A stretch of DNA of 64,000 bases from Perca fluviatilis. Lineage: Eukaryota; Chordata; Actinopteri; Perciformes; Percidae. The notes below the pieces were generated by a model, which worked only from the letters and a program-made list of their open reading frames with translations, did no database searches and was not told the DNA's origin. How positions within the stretch are numbered: position 1 is the first letter of the stretch; every line of letters begins with the position of its first letter. This document shows positions 1 to 13,132 of the stretch, piece by piece. Position numbers and translations under genes: made by a program. The DNA is taken from assembly GCF_010015445.1 (NCBI RefSeq), contig NC_053133.1, positions 2,716,764 to 2,780,763 on the forward strand. The letters run 5' to 3'.

Positions 1-3000
1 CCAACTCCTCGTGTTGATCTTCCAGTAAGCTCTCAGTCACTCAGTTTTTCTTACAACACACAGCTCACAATGACGTCGCTCAGAAACCCGTCTGTAGCAA
101 GTTATTACAATTAGCACCATCATGACCAGCTGACTGGCCTATAGGTAAAGTAGTCACTAAGGTAGCCATCCACAGATACAGTTCATCCTAAGGATTCACT
201 GTGCCACATGTATGTTTAACAGTAAAACATGATTTATAAAATCATGCCAACAATTATTATTTTAATAGATTAGTATTCTATGCACTAAAAATGTATGTAT
301 TAAGGCTTTAGGCTGCCCTACTCTTTTTGGAACAACTTTATTTTATACAATATATGTGGTAGGGGGTCCCTGCTCCGTCTCTCTCTCAGTTAAGGAGTCC
401 TTGGCTTAAAAAACGTTGAAGACCCCTGGTCTAAATACATATTCTGACTTTGATGATGCTTTATCAGCTGCAGTTTCAGTCCCTTCTAGGGACACACACA
501 TCGTAGGCACTCTTTTGTTAAAGGATGCTAGTTGAATACGGTGTATTTTGGATAGGGATGGTGTATATTGCCCTCAGGAGTACTAGCAAACCTCGGCTGT
601 CTGTTGTAAAGGGTTTTGGGTTACATAAGAGAGAAGAGGCTGCTGGTTGTTTTTAGTGTCCTCTTTCAGCATCAAAAGGAGTCCATAACTGATTCACAGA
701 GAGAGGATAAAGAGGATCTGACCTTCCCTTAACTGCAGGGCAAATGCTGTTCAACTTGAATGGCTCGCTGACGCGGATCGAGTCCGCCAGTGAACACGGC
801 TGATATTGTGGGATGTGACAGCGCCTCGAGGTTGCGCCTGGGCGCTCGTGTCGGAGCACACAGGTGATTGTATTCATGATTGAAGCTTTTCTTCAACATA
901 TAATAGGTTAAAGGCTCCTTTCTCCTCAGCCCTGACACACCTGCCCTCCTCAGAGAACAGTAAAGACGGGGGAAAGATTGAAGCCATGTTGGCTTAAAGC
1001 CTCTACCCGCCCACTCACCATTGTAACCACGGCTGTCACGTATACCTACTGTGGCTTCATTATTCTCTATAGAGGTCAACAGTGTGGTACCGGAAGTAAA
1101 AATCCCATTCATTTTCTCCTTAAGGATTTAGATTATCAGCCATAATGTCTTAACCAGGGGTGTCACCGTGGAAAAAGAGTATCCCATCAAGAGTCAGACA
1201 TGTATGGTTTATTGAAATGCTGTTATTTAATCGGAAAAGTCAAATATCTTTGACTGCATTGTTGCATGTCTCATTTAGTATTTTCACTTCCAGTCTGGTT
1301 GGCATAACCCTCTGAAAAAGTCAATAAAAGTTCCTTGGTCATCACAGAGTTTAGCAAAACAATGATTACATTTTTGTTATTAAAGTTTTTATTTTTGAGA
1401 ATTAAGTTATAAATGTTGCTCTTAAGTCTGTATACATGCCATTGATCAATACAGAAAAATTCACATCATTACAAAAGCACCCACACTCTCTCACATCACA
1501 GTACCTCTATACCGGTTCTGGATTGGTATGAAATTTAAGATTCCAAAAATTAAGAAGTGGTAGTGATAACTACAAGAATAAAAATAGAATAAATAAAATA
1601 GGTAAAAATACAGCAGTAAGTAAAATAGACAATAACAGCTGTAAAATTAATTAGTCTGCTCCATATGTACGTTTCCTCATTCATAAACTTTTCCTGCAAA
1701 TAATATCCTATAGTGGGGTAATGATTGCATTTTTAAAAGTAGGCTACCACACAGCTGGCTCACAACAACCTGTTACACAGCCTGAATATGCAAACTCTCT
1801 GGTTTTGTGGGGATTTCTGAGTCTCAACCTCACCAAATCTGGCTTTCCAAAGTCGACTGACCACGAGCTGCGTGGTTGAGAAAAAGAGTCAAGAAGTCCG
1901 TATGAAATCAACCTCGTTTTAAGAAAAAGATGTTTTATTCGCGATCTTATGGAGAAATACTACACTACCCATAATCCTAAGCGTAACAGCGACGTCTCTG
2001 ATTGGTGGAACGAGCCCCCCTTCTTCATCTCCCCACCTCTCCTCTCCTCCTGTCATTGTCAGCTGCTCAGCTGTTCTGACTGAAGGCTGCCTGGCCATTG
2101 TTTTCCTCTGTACCAAGAGCCCTTCTGTCCCGCGCTGTCTCTGCACTTCATGTGGCTCTGCATCAATAGACCTCAGGCTTCTGCCACCAGGCCCCCTCCG
2201 TCATGACCGGGGGGGTCAGCAACCTTTACTATCAAAACAGACATTTTTGCACATAAGAAATATCTGTATATAAAAATCTGTCAGGGGCCGCAAAACATAG
2301 TTGAGCCTTATAATGAAGATAACCGCCTATTACTGTAAGTCTAAATTCACCTATCAACATTACTAATTAATTATGTTTGTTGCTGTTTTTATTGTCCTGT
2401 CTTTTGACCATTTGATCCAGTTCCTAAAAGTAAATTTGCTCTGCTCTGGTTATCATGCATGCCAACTATTTTCTGTGGAATAACGGCGTTCTGCTCTTGT
2501 AGAAGTAGTACAGTAGTATACATGTTGAAGGCTGTATAAGAGCCATGCAGATGTCGATGTAAAACCACAGCTGTTTTGCCCGAGTTGCCATGTGTTTTCC
2601 ACTCAATATGGCAAGCATTACATGACGCATACTTGGGATATTCTACAAGGGCTGCAACTAATTATTTTCATTCCCGCTTAATTTGCCAATTATTTTCTCA
2701 ATTAATTAGTTAATCATTTAGTCCAAAAAATTTCGGAACATGGTGAAAAAGGCCAAGTGTAATTTCCCAGAGGCCAAAGTGTCTTCTTCATTCTATTTTT
2801 ATCGGAATAATAATCCAAAACCCAACATTATATGTACTCTGTCATACATGACAAAGAAACCATTGATAAGGACTGAATTCCCTTTCGCCGCCTCAGTCTC
2901 ACAGCAAACATTTTGACGTGTCATAGCAGGAAAAGCACAGGTGGAAATAATAACATTAATAATGGCTCAGTTCTATGAAGTGCCTCGGTAAGCTTTTCCA

Positions 3001-3091
3001 GTGAGCCAGCATGCACAAAACCCAGAGAAGTAGAATGCAGCCACCATTCATGTTGTTGAATACACCTGCTGTGACATGTCAAAATGTCTGC
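1..3091. other. No gene recognised; repeat fragments
   Basis: A reversed fragment of the 44931-type MITE lies near 290-432, a decayed hAT-like end near 2208-2290 and a gggctgcaactaat MITE near 2650-2730 (inverse relative near 28690-28785). The opposed frames at 653-1112 resemble nothing known. Confidence 0.5.
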
Positions 3092-3224
3092 CAGGGCTGA
3101 ACGATTTGCGATTTTTCTGCCAGATACTGCAATTAGGATTCAATTTGCCATTTTATTTTTTTTAATTTTTTTTTAAGTTTAGCTAAAGTTCAATAGTCAC
3201 TGTGCAACCGATAAAACATGTCAT

Positions 3225-4111
3225 CAGTGTTGCCACAGTTACTTTGAAAAAGTAACTTAGTTACTTTACAGATTACTTGATTATAAAAGTAATTTAGTTA
3301 CTTTACAGATTACTTGATTTTAAAAGTAACGAAGTTAGATTACAAGTTACTTTATTAGTTACATTCAGCAACTGCCGACAACCCCCCCACAGCCTCAACA
3401 TAAAAATGACAGCTCGGTGTTGCCAGTAGTAGGATCTGGTTTATTATGGCACGAAAGAGAGCGAGTCAACCGTGTTTAAGGGCAGCATTTCCTCTACAAC
3501 ACAGGCCTACTGCCCGACCAACTTCTTCAACTCTCCCCCACTTACTGGTTTTGCACCGATGTCCAGCTTTTGTTGTTTGGGTGGTGGGGGGCCTCCTTCT
3601 CTCTGCTTCGCACCACCTGCTGGGACTTGCTCTGTAAGTTTGACTGCAGTGCTGCGACTCCAAATGTTTCTTCAAATTTGACGTAGTGTATTCGTAGCTA
3701 GATAGCACTTTGTCGCCACCAGCACAGAGTGTACAACGGACCTTAATATTGCCGTCTTTAGCCGACACAAACTCAAAATAGTGACTGGATTTCCAGCTAG
3801 AAAGCGCGCATCTCTCTCCTCCCTCCATTGTTGTTTACGTTTGTGTCGCTGCGTGGTACACGTGACCTGTCCTCATGCTGAAAACGTGACTTGTCGCATA
3901 CGTGACTTCACTCCCCGAGATGCAAGAAGAAAGCAAAAATATATATTTTTACTAAGGAAAATGACAAAAATAGTAACGCACAGTGATTTGGATAAGTAAC
4001 TTTAATCTGATTACTGGTTTGGAAATAGTAACGCGTTAGATTACTCGTTACTGAAAAAAGTGGTCAGATTACAGTAACGCGTTACAAGTAACGCGTTACG
4101 TGGCATCACTG
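3225..4111 (-). mobile_element. hAT-type element retaining a BED zinc finger exon
   Basis: The 887-bp element has ends CAGTGTTGCCAC and GTGGCATCACTG and perfect 8-bp duplications CATGTCAT at 3217-3224 and 4112-4119. The ends contain many GTTACTTT and TAACGCGTTAC strings. It carries a remnant of a transposase N-terminus on the minus strand. It sits inside an older repeat whose uninterrupted form is seen around 30840 in this window. Confidence 0.88.
3466..3828 (-). pseudogene. BED-type zinc finger remnant of a hAT transposase
   Basis: The minus-strand frame starts at 3828 (MEGGERCALSSWKSSHYFEF) and reads VRCTLCAGGDKVLSSYEYTT, SNLKKHLESQHCS. C-x2-C followed by H-x4-H within about 30 residues fits a BED finger, the DNA-binding domain at the N-terminus of hAT transposases and ZBED proteins. 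After about residue 62 the frame becomes low-complexity and no catalytic domain follows. It is a domain left in a non-autonomous element, not a complete gene. Confidence 0.7.
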
Positions 4112-4882
4112 CATGTCATGGAGCGTTATAAAATGAGACACCGTCAGTACTCTATATTCTTATGCAAGGATGAGAACATAGATATGAATTGCCAGCAATA
4201 ACTGTTTTTCTTTTAGTAAGCATGAAACATTGAACAGTCAAAATAGAACATTTATCACAAAAGCTAAAGTTATATTAATAGAAAACCATTACCATTTAAA
4301 AAAAAAAAAAAATAGCTGTACTTTCTGTAAAGTGAAATGTCTGATAGGTAAGGCTTAAAGTATTCCAGCAACGTGCTGGATCTCCGGCGTGCGGCCATGA
4401 GGGGGAAAAAAAATGTGGGAACTTGCATGCGGTTTAATATTTTCGAGTCAATTGATTTCACCTACCAATCATATGAGAGGAACGCAGCTCTAACTAACGT
4501 TACAAGCCTATCGGAAGCAGAGCAGGGCGGGTCCTGGCAACACCGTGTGATCGAGATCCATACGTCACGTTAGCGTTGTCGGTGAAAGCATGGAGCGCAA
4601 GTTCATGAAGCCTGGGGATGATGTCCTACCCATAGATAAAGGACTCCAAAATCAATGGCGCTGGGCGTGGATAGAAGAAGTGGGTAGAGACTGCCAGAAA
4701 CTGAGAGAGAGCCTGGTGCTTGTTTCTGCACGTTTTGATCGAGGAAGCTACTAGATGCCAGCAGCGGTAAGAAAGTGCTTGCTCGTCATGAGTTAGAGCC
4801 CGGTCATAGAGCCGCTGCCCGTGCACTCAAACTTACCACGACGTTGGGTGACTATGAAGTATGATCGGTCCGCGTACAGTAG

Positions 4883-5300
4883 GGTTGGGTACCGATACCG
4901 GTACTTGGAATTCAGTTCCCGGTACCCAACGGTACTTTTTTCGGTACTTTATTCGGTACTTTCCCTCTGTAATTACAAAAAATTATTTCAGTTGTAAAAA
5001 TAATTCCAAACCTATTTACTTAGGACATTATGTTATTTATTTCGAATATTTTACACTGACAGAAATTAAACAAAAATAAAACCCCTCCCTCTCTCCTCCC
5101 AAACCCGTCCCTACAATCTATTAAATTGAATAATTATTCAACTTGTATTCTTGTATTTGTATATTATTATATTTTAGCCAGTTTTGTTTTCATCATGACC
5201 GTTTTTAACTGCTCTTTAATTTTTCATGTAAAGCACTTTGAACTTGCCTTGTTGCTGAAAGGTGCTGTAGAAATGAAGTTGCCTTGCCTTACACCCTCAG
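4883..5300 (+). repeat. MITE fragment plus LINE-type 3' tail
   Basis: It begins gtagggttgggtaccgatac (a MITE end) and carries, from about 5225, tgtaaagcactttgaacttg and gaagttgccttgcctt, a 3' tail shared by many fish LINEs and SINEs. Confidence 0.5.
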
Positions 5301-7318
5301 TCTGTCAGTCAGTCCCCAGGGCACAGAAACCACAGTTGTGCCTGCTCGTGTCAGGGGAAGTGTAACGTCAACAGCACAGCGACCGCTTTCGCCTCACCAT
5401 TAATATCATATCGCAGCAAACTTGAAAGCAACTTTATATCACAGGAGAGAGAGAAAGAAAAGAGTGAGACATAGCGAGTGATTTGTTGTCGCAGGAAACA
5501 TTCAGCTATTACACAAACTCCCAGGCAGTTCCGGGATGGTTTTTAACCATCAAAGTGTTTTCAACTTTCTTGTGGCAGAGATGGAGGCAGTGGTGTTTCC
5601 CATTTCCTGTACAGGACTCTCTCACCGCCTCAAACCAGAGCTCAAAACACACCGACAAGTCTGATCTCCAGTTACATGATTGGCCACCGCAGCGTGACGT
5701 GGGGTTGCGTTTCTCCAAAAGTTGAGTCGGTCTCAACTTTTTCGCCGCAGGTCTGCTGCGTTTTGTTTTGAGTGTTAGAAAGACCTGCATTTTTGTCGGA
5801 CATCCCTGGTTTAAGTCTGGCTTGGTGGCGTTGTTGCATCTCTCTCAGTCTGCTCACTTGTCCATGAAATGCCTACAATAATATGTATATTAAAAAGAAC
5901 TTTGAAACGTATAAACAAATGAAAAATGACATGTAAATGATTCAAAGCCCAGCCAATCCTCACATTTGAGAAGCTGGAAGCATTAAATATTTGGGCTTTC
6001 TGCTTTAATCATATTGGTTCTTGGTTATCACAATAGTTACCACCACTGTACAGATCCACTGCTTTTACCTCTGCCCCACCCCTCCGACCAGCCATTCAGC
6101 ACCCAGGGAAGGGAGCTAGTGTAATTAGCTTGAACCAATCACGCTGCAGGCATGAGGACAGGATTAGTCATTGATGGAGGGCTTAGCTGTCAGCTGTCGG
6201 CCACAGGAATGCTGCTAAGTCTCTGCTTCAGCCTTGTGCTCCATGCCACCAAGAAATGGAGAAAATTAATAATTCTGGGAGCAAAGTAAAGTAAAATCCA
6301 GTGACATGGTCTGCTGTTCTGTTAATAGCCACAGCCACGGGTGGATGGATCAGACACCAGCTGTAATATCTCTGTCGCATGTGTAGCCTGGGTGTTTCCT
6401 CCCCTTTTTTTTTGCTGTAGTTATTGCAGAAAAAACTGACCTGAGAACAGTCTGCATTGGCACTAATTAACCCTGTTTTCATAGCCCCAAATGTCCGAAT
6501 AGAATGTGTGATGTTTAGCGGTGTCAGAACAGAACGGTTTGTTTGTTTTGGCCCTGCAGTGGTAGAAAACCCAATGGCAGTAGGTGTGAACACAGAAAGT
6601 CTTTGTTTGGCAAAGGCCACTCAAGAAATTGAATTTACCTTAGCCGCGTCGTCAATATTCCCCCACCCCCCACCCCCACAAACCTGTTTGCGACTCAACA
6701 GAAGAAATTGATGCTGTCAGGGCGCTGGCAGGTCGTTTGACTTCTGCAGCCAGAATTCATAAATCGGGCCTTTTCTCTCAGGAATGTACGCGGAATCCAT
6801 CACATCCCGTTCCTTCCCTTTGGATGGGTGTATGGTAACAGATTGCAGTGCTGCTCCGTCATCCCGTCCCACAAGTCTGGCTGTCCGTCTCGCACTTTGA
6901 ACGCAGAGTACAGACGCTGGCTCGCGGCTGTCGTGCAGCTTTTTAGAGAAGTGGTGTATCTGAGGCCAGGGTTGGCACAAAATGAAGAGGAGGAGGAGGG
7001 GTGGGAGTGCAGCACCCAAACTGGACAGACTGCTGGGGGTCGTTTCTCTTCCCACCCACCCCCCCCAGAGAAGAGAAACGTAGGAGTCTCTGCAAAGCAT
7101 GCACATGTCCTCATGCAGTCTCTTTGTCTCTGTTTCGCCCTCTCACCCACACACTCCTTTTCTCTCGGTTTCTCAGAGGAAAGGCCCGGTCAAACCAGTA
7201 TTTGAAGTCACCAAATGTCATGGCAAATTCAGTCAATTCCACTGGAATTGCAGCGATGGTGGGATTCGCTCACAGGGCCCAAAGTAAATCCACACAAATG
7301 TTTTGCATCAAATTCAAC

Positions 7319-8106
7319 TAGGGGTGGTACGGTTCATGAAAAAACACCGGACCGCTCGGTTCGCTAGTCTCGGTTCGGAGCATGTGTGTACCGCACGGTT
7401 CGTCAGTACACTGTTAAGCTGCACTAACCTCTTACTGCCGTAGTGTCCACTTTATACACCTATGTTAAAACAGTTACTGGAAATGATGAGCGGGATGGGC
7501 GTGACAAACGCAACCCATGTGAGTGTTGGAGCGATCGCCGCCACATGGGTCTGGCTGGTCCCAAATTTCAAAACAGACTGTCATGGCGGCTCGTTCAGAA
7601 TCTCATCTCATATTGTACTAAAATAGTTCACCGAAGTGTGTTTCTGAAAACATTTTAAGCGAGAAATAGGCCAGCAGTTGCTGAATCTGTCTTCATTTCA
7701 GATCGACAAAGGTCAGTTTAAAAGATTTTGGTCCAGATTTTGAGAGACACCGCATCCGCTCCTCAAGTGGAGTGGGGTGCCGCTGCAGGTCACGTCACGT
7801 CACCTGCAGAAATGTCCAGTGGGAGAGAGGCTGTCCAGAGCTGGAGGATGCGCCAGCGTCGTTTATAGTCTGGTGTGTGGGAACATTTTGGATTTCATGG
7901 TACCTATGATGAAATAAAACAATACATAGAACTGCCACTGTGTGCACGTTTTGTGCAACATGCATTCAATATGCTAATTTTAGCAATATGCTGAAGTATA
8001 TTTTGGAGTGTTAAAGAAAAAATAAGAACCGTACTGAACCGAAAACCGTGACCCTAAAACTGTGATACGAACCGAACCGTGGGTTTTGTGAACCGTACCA
8101 CCCCTA
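7319..8106. mobile_element. hAT MITE (788 bp), copy 1
   Basis: Ends TAGGGGTGGTACGGTTCA and TGAACCGTACCACCCCTA are perfect inverted repeats. Flanking 8-bp duplications AATTCAAC are at 7311-7318 and 8107-8114. No transposase is visible. The interior matches the second copy at 26466-27270 in opposite orientation. Confidence 0.92.
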
Positions 8107-8350
8107 AATTCAACTATGGTGAAGTTTGACCCACGAATTTGCACCGTTGACCAAAAGCAATCCAGTTTGACACTGCTGACTTTTGAAGGGACCGAGATCT
8201 GGAGAGTCCAAAATAGAGGCATCTATCGTAGCTGATCTGATTGTATCTTAATAGCCGTGTTGCCCTCTTCTGACGGATTATAAGCTGCTCCACAAAAGAG
8301 GAATGGTTCGCAGACAGTTGAGAGACAGCAGATGATGGTTTACATTAAAT

Positions 8351-8662
8351 TAGGGCTGCACGATATGAGGGAAAAATGCAATATGCGATAACGTTGTTGA
8401 ATATCGCGATAACGATATTACTTGCGATAAATAAACTGATTTTAAAGTGTGCTCAGTTATGCATTTCTGCTGCTTTTAGTATTCAGCTAAAATACAACAA
8501 ATTGCTCGTTGAATTTAAAACAAATGAAAGGAAATCATTTCTACTGTCATTTTCTTTCAACTAACACAAACAATCTCTGACTTTCTTTTGCGATATGGCG
8601 CAGCCTTTTGCGATGTGTTTATTGCGCCAGTTGATGAAAAAACTTTATATTGTGCAGCCCTA
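8351..8662. mobile_element. hAT MITE, TAGGGCTGCACGATAT family, copy 1
   Basis: The 312-bp element has ends TAGGGCTGCACGATAT and ATATTGTGCAGCCCTA and perfect 8-bp duplications CATTAAAT (8343-8350 and 8663-8670). The interior is rich in GCGATA motifs. Confidence 0.9.
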
Positions 8663-9076
8663 CATTAAATATGTCTTTTTAAATTAAATGTGAAGCGGCC
8701 GAGCTAAGCTAGCGAGCTTGCTAGCTGACCATTAGCAAGCTTGTTAGCTTAGGGAGCTTTATTTTCCATCTTCAGCAACTTTTTAATGAACCAAATGGTG
8801 TGCAATGGTACATGGCAGAGGGAAGTGAACAGAAGAGGAGAGAGGAAGTAGAAACCGAAGTCCCAAGAGCTATTGTGACCGACTAGTGCTAGCCCAGCTA
8901 GCTAGCAGTAGTGAGTATAGTCTCTACGTCACCAAGCTAAGAACCAAATATTTTGGCCATCATGGATTAGTTTCTCCCTCCCACTTGTGGTGTGCCCAGG
9001 CCATTAGAAGCTTTGTGTGCCCAGGCTGCTCCGATCCAGGAAGAAGGAAACACACCAGGGGACACTGAGACAAAGC

Positions 9077-9128
9077 ATGGACACAGGTGGGGACACAGGT
9101 GGGGACACAGGTGGGGACACAGGTGGGC
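9077..9128 (+). repeat. 12-bp minisatellite, four units
   Basis: ggacacaggtgg is repeated four times with almost no change. An open frame crosses it (GDTGGDTGG or WGHRWGHR), but nothing else suggests a gene. Confidence 0.85.
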
Positions 9129-10672
9129 GTCGCCTCAAGCTGCTTGCTTCACAAATTACCATGCACGCGGACAGTAAGCAGCATATGCAAAAACATGGCC
9201 TCTGATTCTGTGTCTTGCGAGTGTGCTACCTTCACACACAAACTTGCACATGCTCCTATGCTGTACAGACACAGACATTTAAAATTCCCCAGGAATGTCT
9301 CCATATGCTTTAAAGAGAGGTACTGGACTATAAAAGGAGAAGTCTGGCTGATTCTGGCTCGTCTGCGTTTGCTTTCACGCTCTGACTCAAGTTTAGCCCC
9401 ATATAGACGCCGAACCCTGTGATCCATCGGATGCCTATAAAATAACCATGGACGTGTTGTCCCAGATTTGAATTGTTTGAATCCTTCGCTCTAGTTAAGC
9501 TCACTTACTGGCACACTCCTACGGCAGAATCTGCGGCCCAGTACGACAGACTGGTTTTTGGCCAATGACAGCATCTCCCCATATGCACATGAGACTGCAG
9601 GCTTCCCCCGTCCTCGAAATCCTGCCCTCTCCCTTTCTCATTAACATTTTAAGAGGAAAATCTGATTGGAGAGGCAGAGCGCGGCACAGTAAACCCCTGC
9701 TGTTACTCGCACAGAAGACATGGAGACAGCGGAGATGTTTGAACAATCCTCTGAGTTTGGAAATGTATCTAAAATTATGCAAAACAGGTCATTTTGACCT
9801 ACAAACGCTAGATTGTGATTGCAGCTTGTTTTCTACACCATTAAGCCATTGTATGCTTCAGTCTAGTGAAGTGCCTTTTTCTGCAGCCACGAAGCTTCTT
9901 TGTCTGTAGTATCCAAGCAGCAGCAGTGTCTGTTAGACCAGTTGTTTTCTACTAGAGCTTTATCAGAAGCAGGGGGCATTTCCACAGACCCCAACTGACA
10001 TTTTAGCTGAGCACTATCAGCTCAAGACCAAAAGGTTAATTGCTGGCGTCTCTGTCAGGTTGCGAGCCTCGCTGAATCCTCTGATCCGTGAAATGAAAGT
10101 AGCTGCCGTCATCCTGATGAGAGAAAAAGACGCTGACTCACTTTCATCGCTCGGTTTCTCCCATTTTTGCTTTCACTCACAAACCCTGACCGTGTTTTGC
10201 TGACCAACTCATGCGTGAGTTGCACGGGATGAGTGAAGTCAATATTCCAATTCCATTTAACTGTTTTTTCTTCTACTCAAACTCAATATTCAATCTTTAT
10301 TTTTTTCCCCAAAAGCTGACTATCAGGTCACAGTACAAAGCTGGAACCGGTTGCTAAGGGAAGTGAGTGAGTGGGAATGAGCAGTGGGTGCCATTGTAAG
10401 CATATGTTCTTGTGTTCACGTTGGTACATTTCTGTGTCACTCTCTGCTTGTTAAGAGTGATGGGGGGGGGCATATGTGGTCTGACAACCAGCGAGGTGGA
10501 AATGTAGGTTAATCTGGTCATATGGACACAACCATCATGATCAGCATCATACCTCTTGTAGCAGAGGGAGGGGTGAGCAGTGGGGCGTTGGCTGAGTCTG
10601 GGAGATGGCAGAGAGAAAGAATGGCCTAAGAGGTTTGGTGCATGATTGTCAGAGGATGTAGCAGAGGAAAAG

Positions 10673-10783
<111 letters not shown>

Positions 10784-13095
10784 AAACAGGGTTTAAGAGA
10801 GGGGAAACAGAAATGAGAGATGAAGGAGGTGGAGGAGGTCAGCGGAGGAGGATGAGAGGACTGAGGACAAAAGAACAGAGGGAGCAGAGTGGATTGATGC
10901 ATTGGCCTCAGAGGTGGTGCTCTTCCCCACCCCTCCCCTTCCCCTCTAACCCCGCGCCAATCTTCCAGCAATCCTCTGCGTGTCCGCCTGATTGGCTCGA
11001 GTGTCGTCATGGCCACGGATGCAGCTCCGTCAGTCACCATTGCCACCCCCCCCCCCTGCCAGCCCACCGCGCTTCCTTAAAACCTGCTTTCATCTAATTC
11101 AATCACACAATCACATTATGGAACGTAGTAAGAGGAAATGCACACTCGCTCTGAGGTGTGACATTGATGAAGGAAGATAGAAAGACCTTTTTAAACTTAA
11201 CACAGAATCATTATTTTAGCATTACCGCTGTGATAATGTCACCATGGGAGAGTTGTGCGTCTATTTATTTATTTATTGAATTGTGTGTGCAGCCTTTAAC
11301 ATGAAATGCGCCTTTTCGATAAGTTCTGTGTTCAGGTCTGACTAATGCGTCGTTTCAACTTAAAAAGGAATCCTAAACAGAAGAATCAAGTTATATTGGA
11401 GAGCTTAATTGAAGAAGAGCTATTAAAGACAATGAAAAAGCAATTCTCCATAGACGTATAGACATACACTGTTGCTGTGAGGTTATTAGCTCCAACTAAT
11501 AATCTACCCTCATTGCTATATTGGAAATGGGGTGGACAAAATACTTGAACACTTCAGTAATAACACAATATAATTCAATAGCTGCCTCCAAAATGACCAT
11601 ACCAGTTGAATCAACACCTCTTTACATAAACCGATACAATCATGAAGGGAGGATGTCTTGCAAAAGAGTAATATTTGTTTTAGCTAGGTTCACCTTAATA
11701 GACTGGCAAAGTAAGTGTTTTTAAAGTTAGTCAGAGCTGGGGCACACCTTACAATCTCTTGTAATTTGATCCAAGGGTGGTGCATAGTAACCACAGATTC
11801 ACCTAAACACACGATTTTTAGGACAATACGGAATATTGATATTTGAGAGGTTTTTATTTTTTTAAAGGATACCTTCTCAAATAGTTTTTTTTTCTCCCCC
11901 TTTTTTTTCTTAAGCCAGATCTACAGTATCTGTAATCATGATTTATCTATCTATCTATTTAATAGACCTTCACCAATCTTTTGTTTTTACAGCCTCTGTC
12001 CTGTAGGAACGGAAAGCAAGCCTGTTCTTGAAGATCTAAAAGCCACACTATGCTTAAAACAAGGTGTTGGTCAGATTGTCTAACAGTGTCACAATTTTAA
12101 CTTCATTTCCACTTTTTTGCGGGGTTGTGTCGTGCCAAGTAGGCAGGGTTTGAACTTCTCTTTCAAGCTCTTTTGTCTCTAATTTTCACGCAACAAATTC
12201 TGTACATTTTTACGCGCAAAACCAAGTGCAACGGTTTGGACGTTCCTTGCATACAAAAACGGGCAAAAGCCATGACAAGAGTTCTTGAAGGTAGATGTGG
12301 GAGGCAGTGAGATGCAGCCAGGACAAGGCTGTGACGGAAGGATTTTCAAACTTTGTATTGTGCCCATTTACTTAAGATATGGTCAGATGACACTGTGTAG
12401 TTCATTTCAAGCATACTTACTAAACCCTTAAGTGACTTGGTCAGTTTCCTATTGTACCGGCAGGTCGGGGATATATCTTGGGGCTGAGACATTTAGTGAT
12501 TTCCATACAGGACAAGCATTAAGGTTTTCGGTTCCGTGACAAACTAGAAGCCCGCGTGACGTCTGGAGAACGGCTGTAATGTCTTCCACTTTCTTTGTCT
12601 CTGTCAGGATCCTGACAGCAGCACTGTGAATAAGCGGCATATTCAGAATCAGCTGCAGCAAGATGACTGAATGTGTCCCAAGATAACAACAAGAATGAAG
12701 CGTTTGAGCTGCTTCTGTGTGTAGAGTGTACTGAGTATGGCTCTGTGCATGCTGCTGCACCGACTACTACTAATGTCTCAAAGTGCAGCATGGAGATGCT
12801 GCAGAGTGGGTTGCCATGTGTGCACTGCCAAACCTCCCCCCCCGCGCTACTCTCCTCATGGCCAGATGCATTTTGATGGAGACTCCCACCCACTCACCAG
12901 CGCCCCTTTGCTCCCCGTCCTCCCTTCCCAGCCCGAGAGAGACACCCAGTGGACTCGGGGTGCAACTGCAGCTCCATATCCTAGCTGCCCTCATCCCAAC
13001 CTGTGCTTCTTTTACACACAGAATAATTTATGGTGCAAGGCACCGGCATTTTCTAGTAATTGTACAAGCGCAGTGGGACAGCAGGCTGGATAGAC

Positions 13096-13132
13096 TGGAG
13101 GAGGAGGAGGAGGAGGAGGAGGAGGAGGAGGA
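13096..13132. repeat. GGA trinucleotide repeat
   Basis: About 12 uninterrupted GGA units. Confidence 0.95.

Larger units (their letters stand above)
3092..4345. repeat. Older MITE hosting the BED element
   Basis: It starts CAGGGCTGAACGATTTGCG at 3092, runs to the insertion at 3217, and resumes after 4119 with ggagcgttataaaatgagac to about 4345. The same sequence without the insert is at about 30699-31175 (acatgtcatggagcattata). Another fragment is at 19863-19931. Confidence 0.7.

Noticed and set aside
653..1112. Two minus-strand open frames
   Set aside because: No known motif, no splice context that links them to a gene, and they overlap in different frames.
4590..4754. ATG-initiated frame of about 54 codons (MERKFMKPGDDVLPIDKG...)
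   Set aside because: No homology recognised, no promoter or splice context, and it lies in repeat-derived DNA near hAT fragments.
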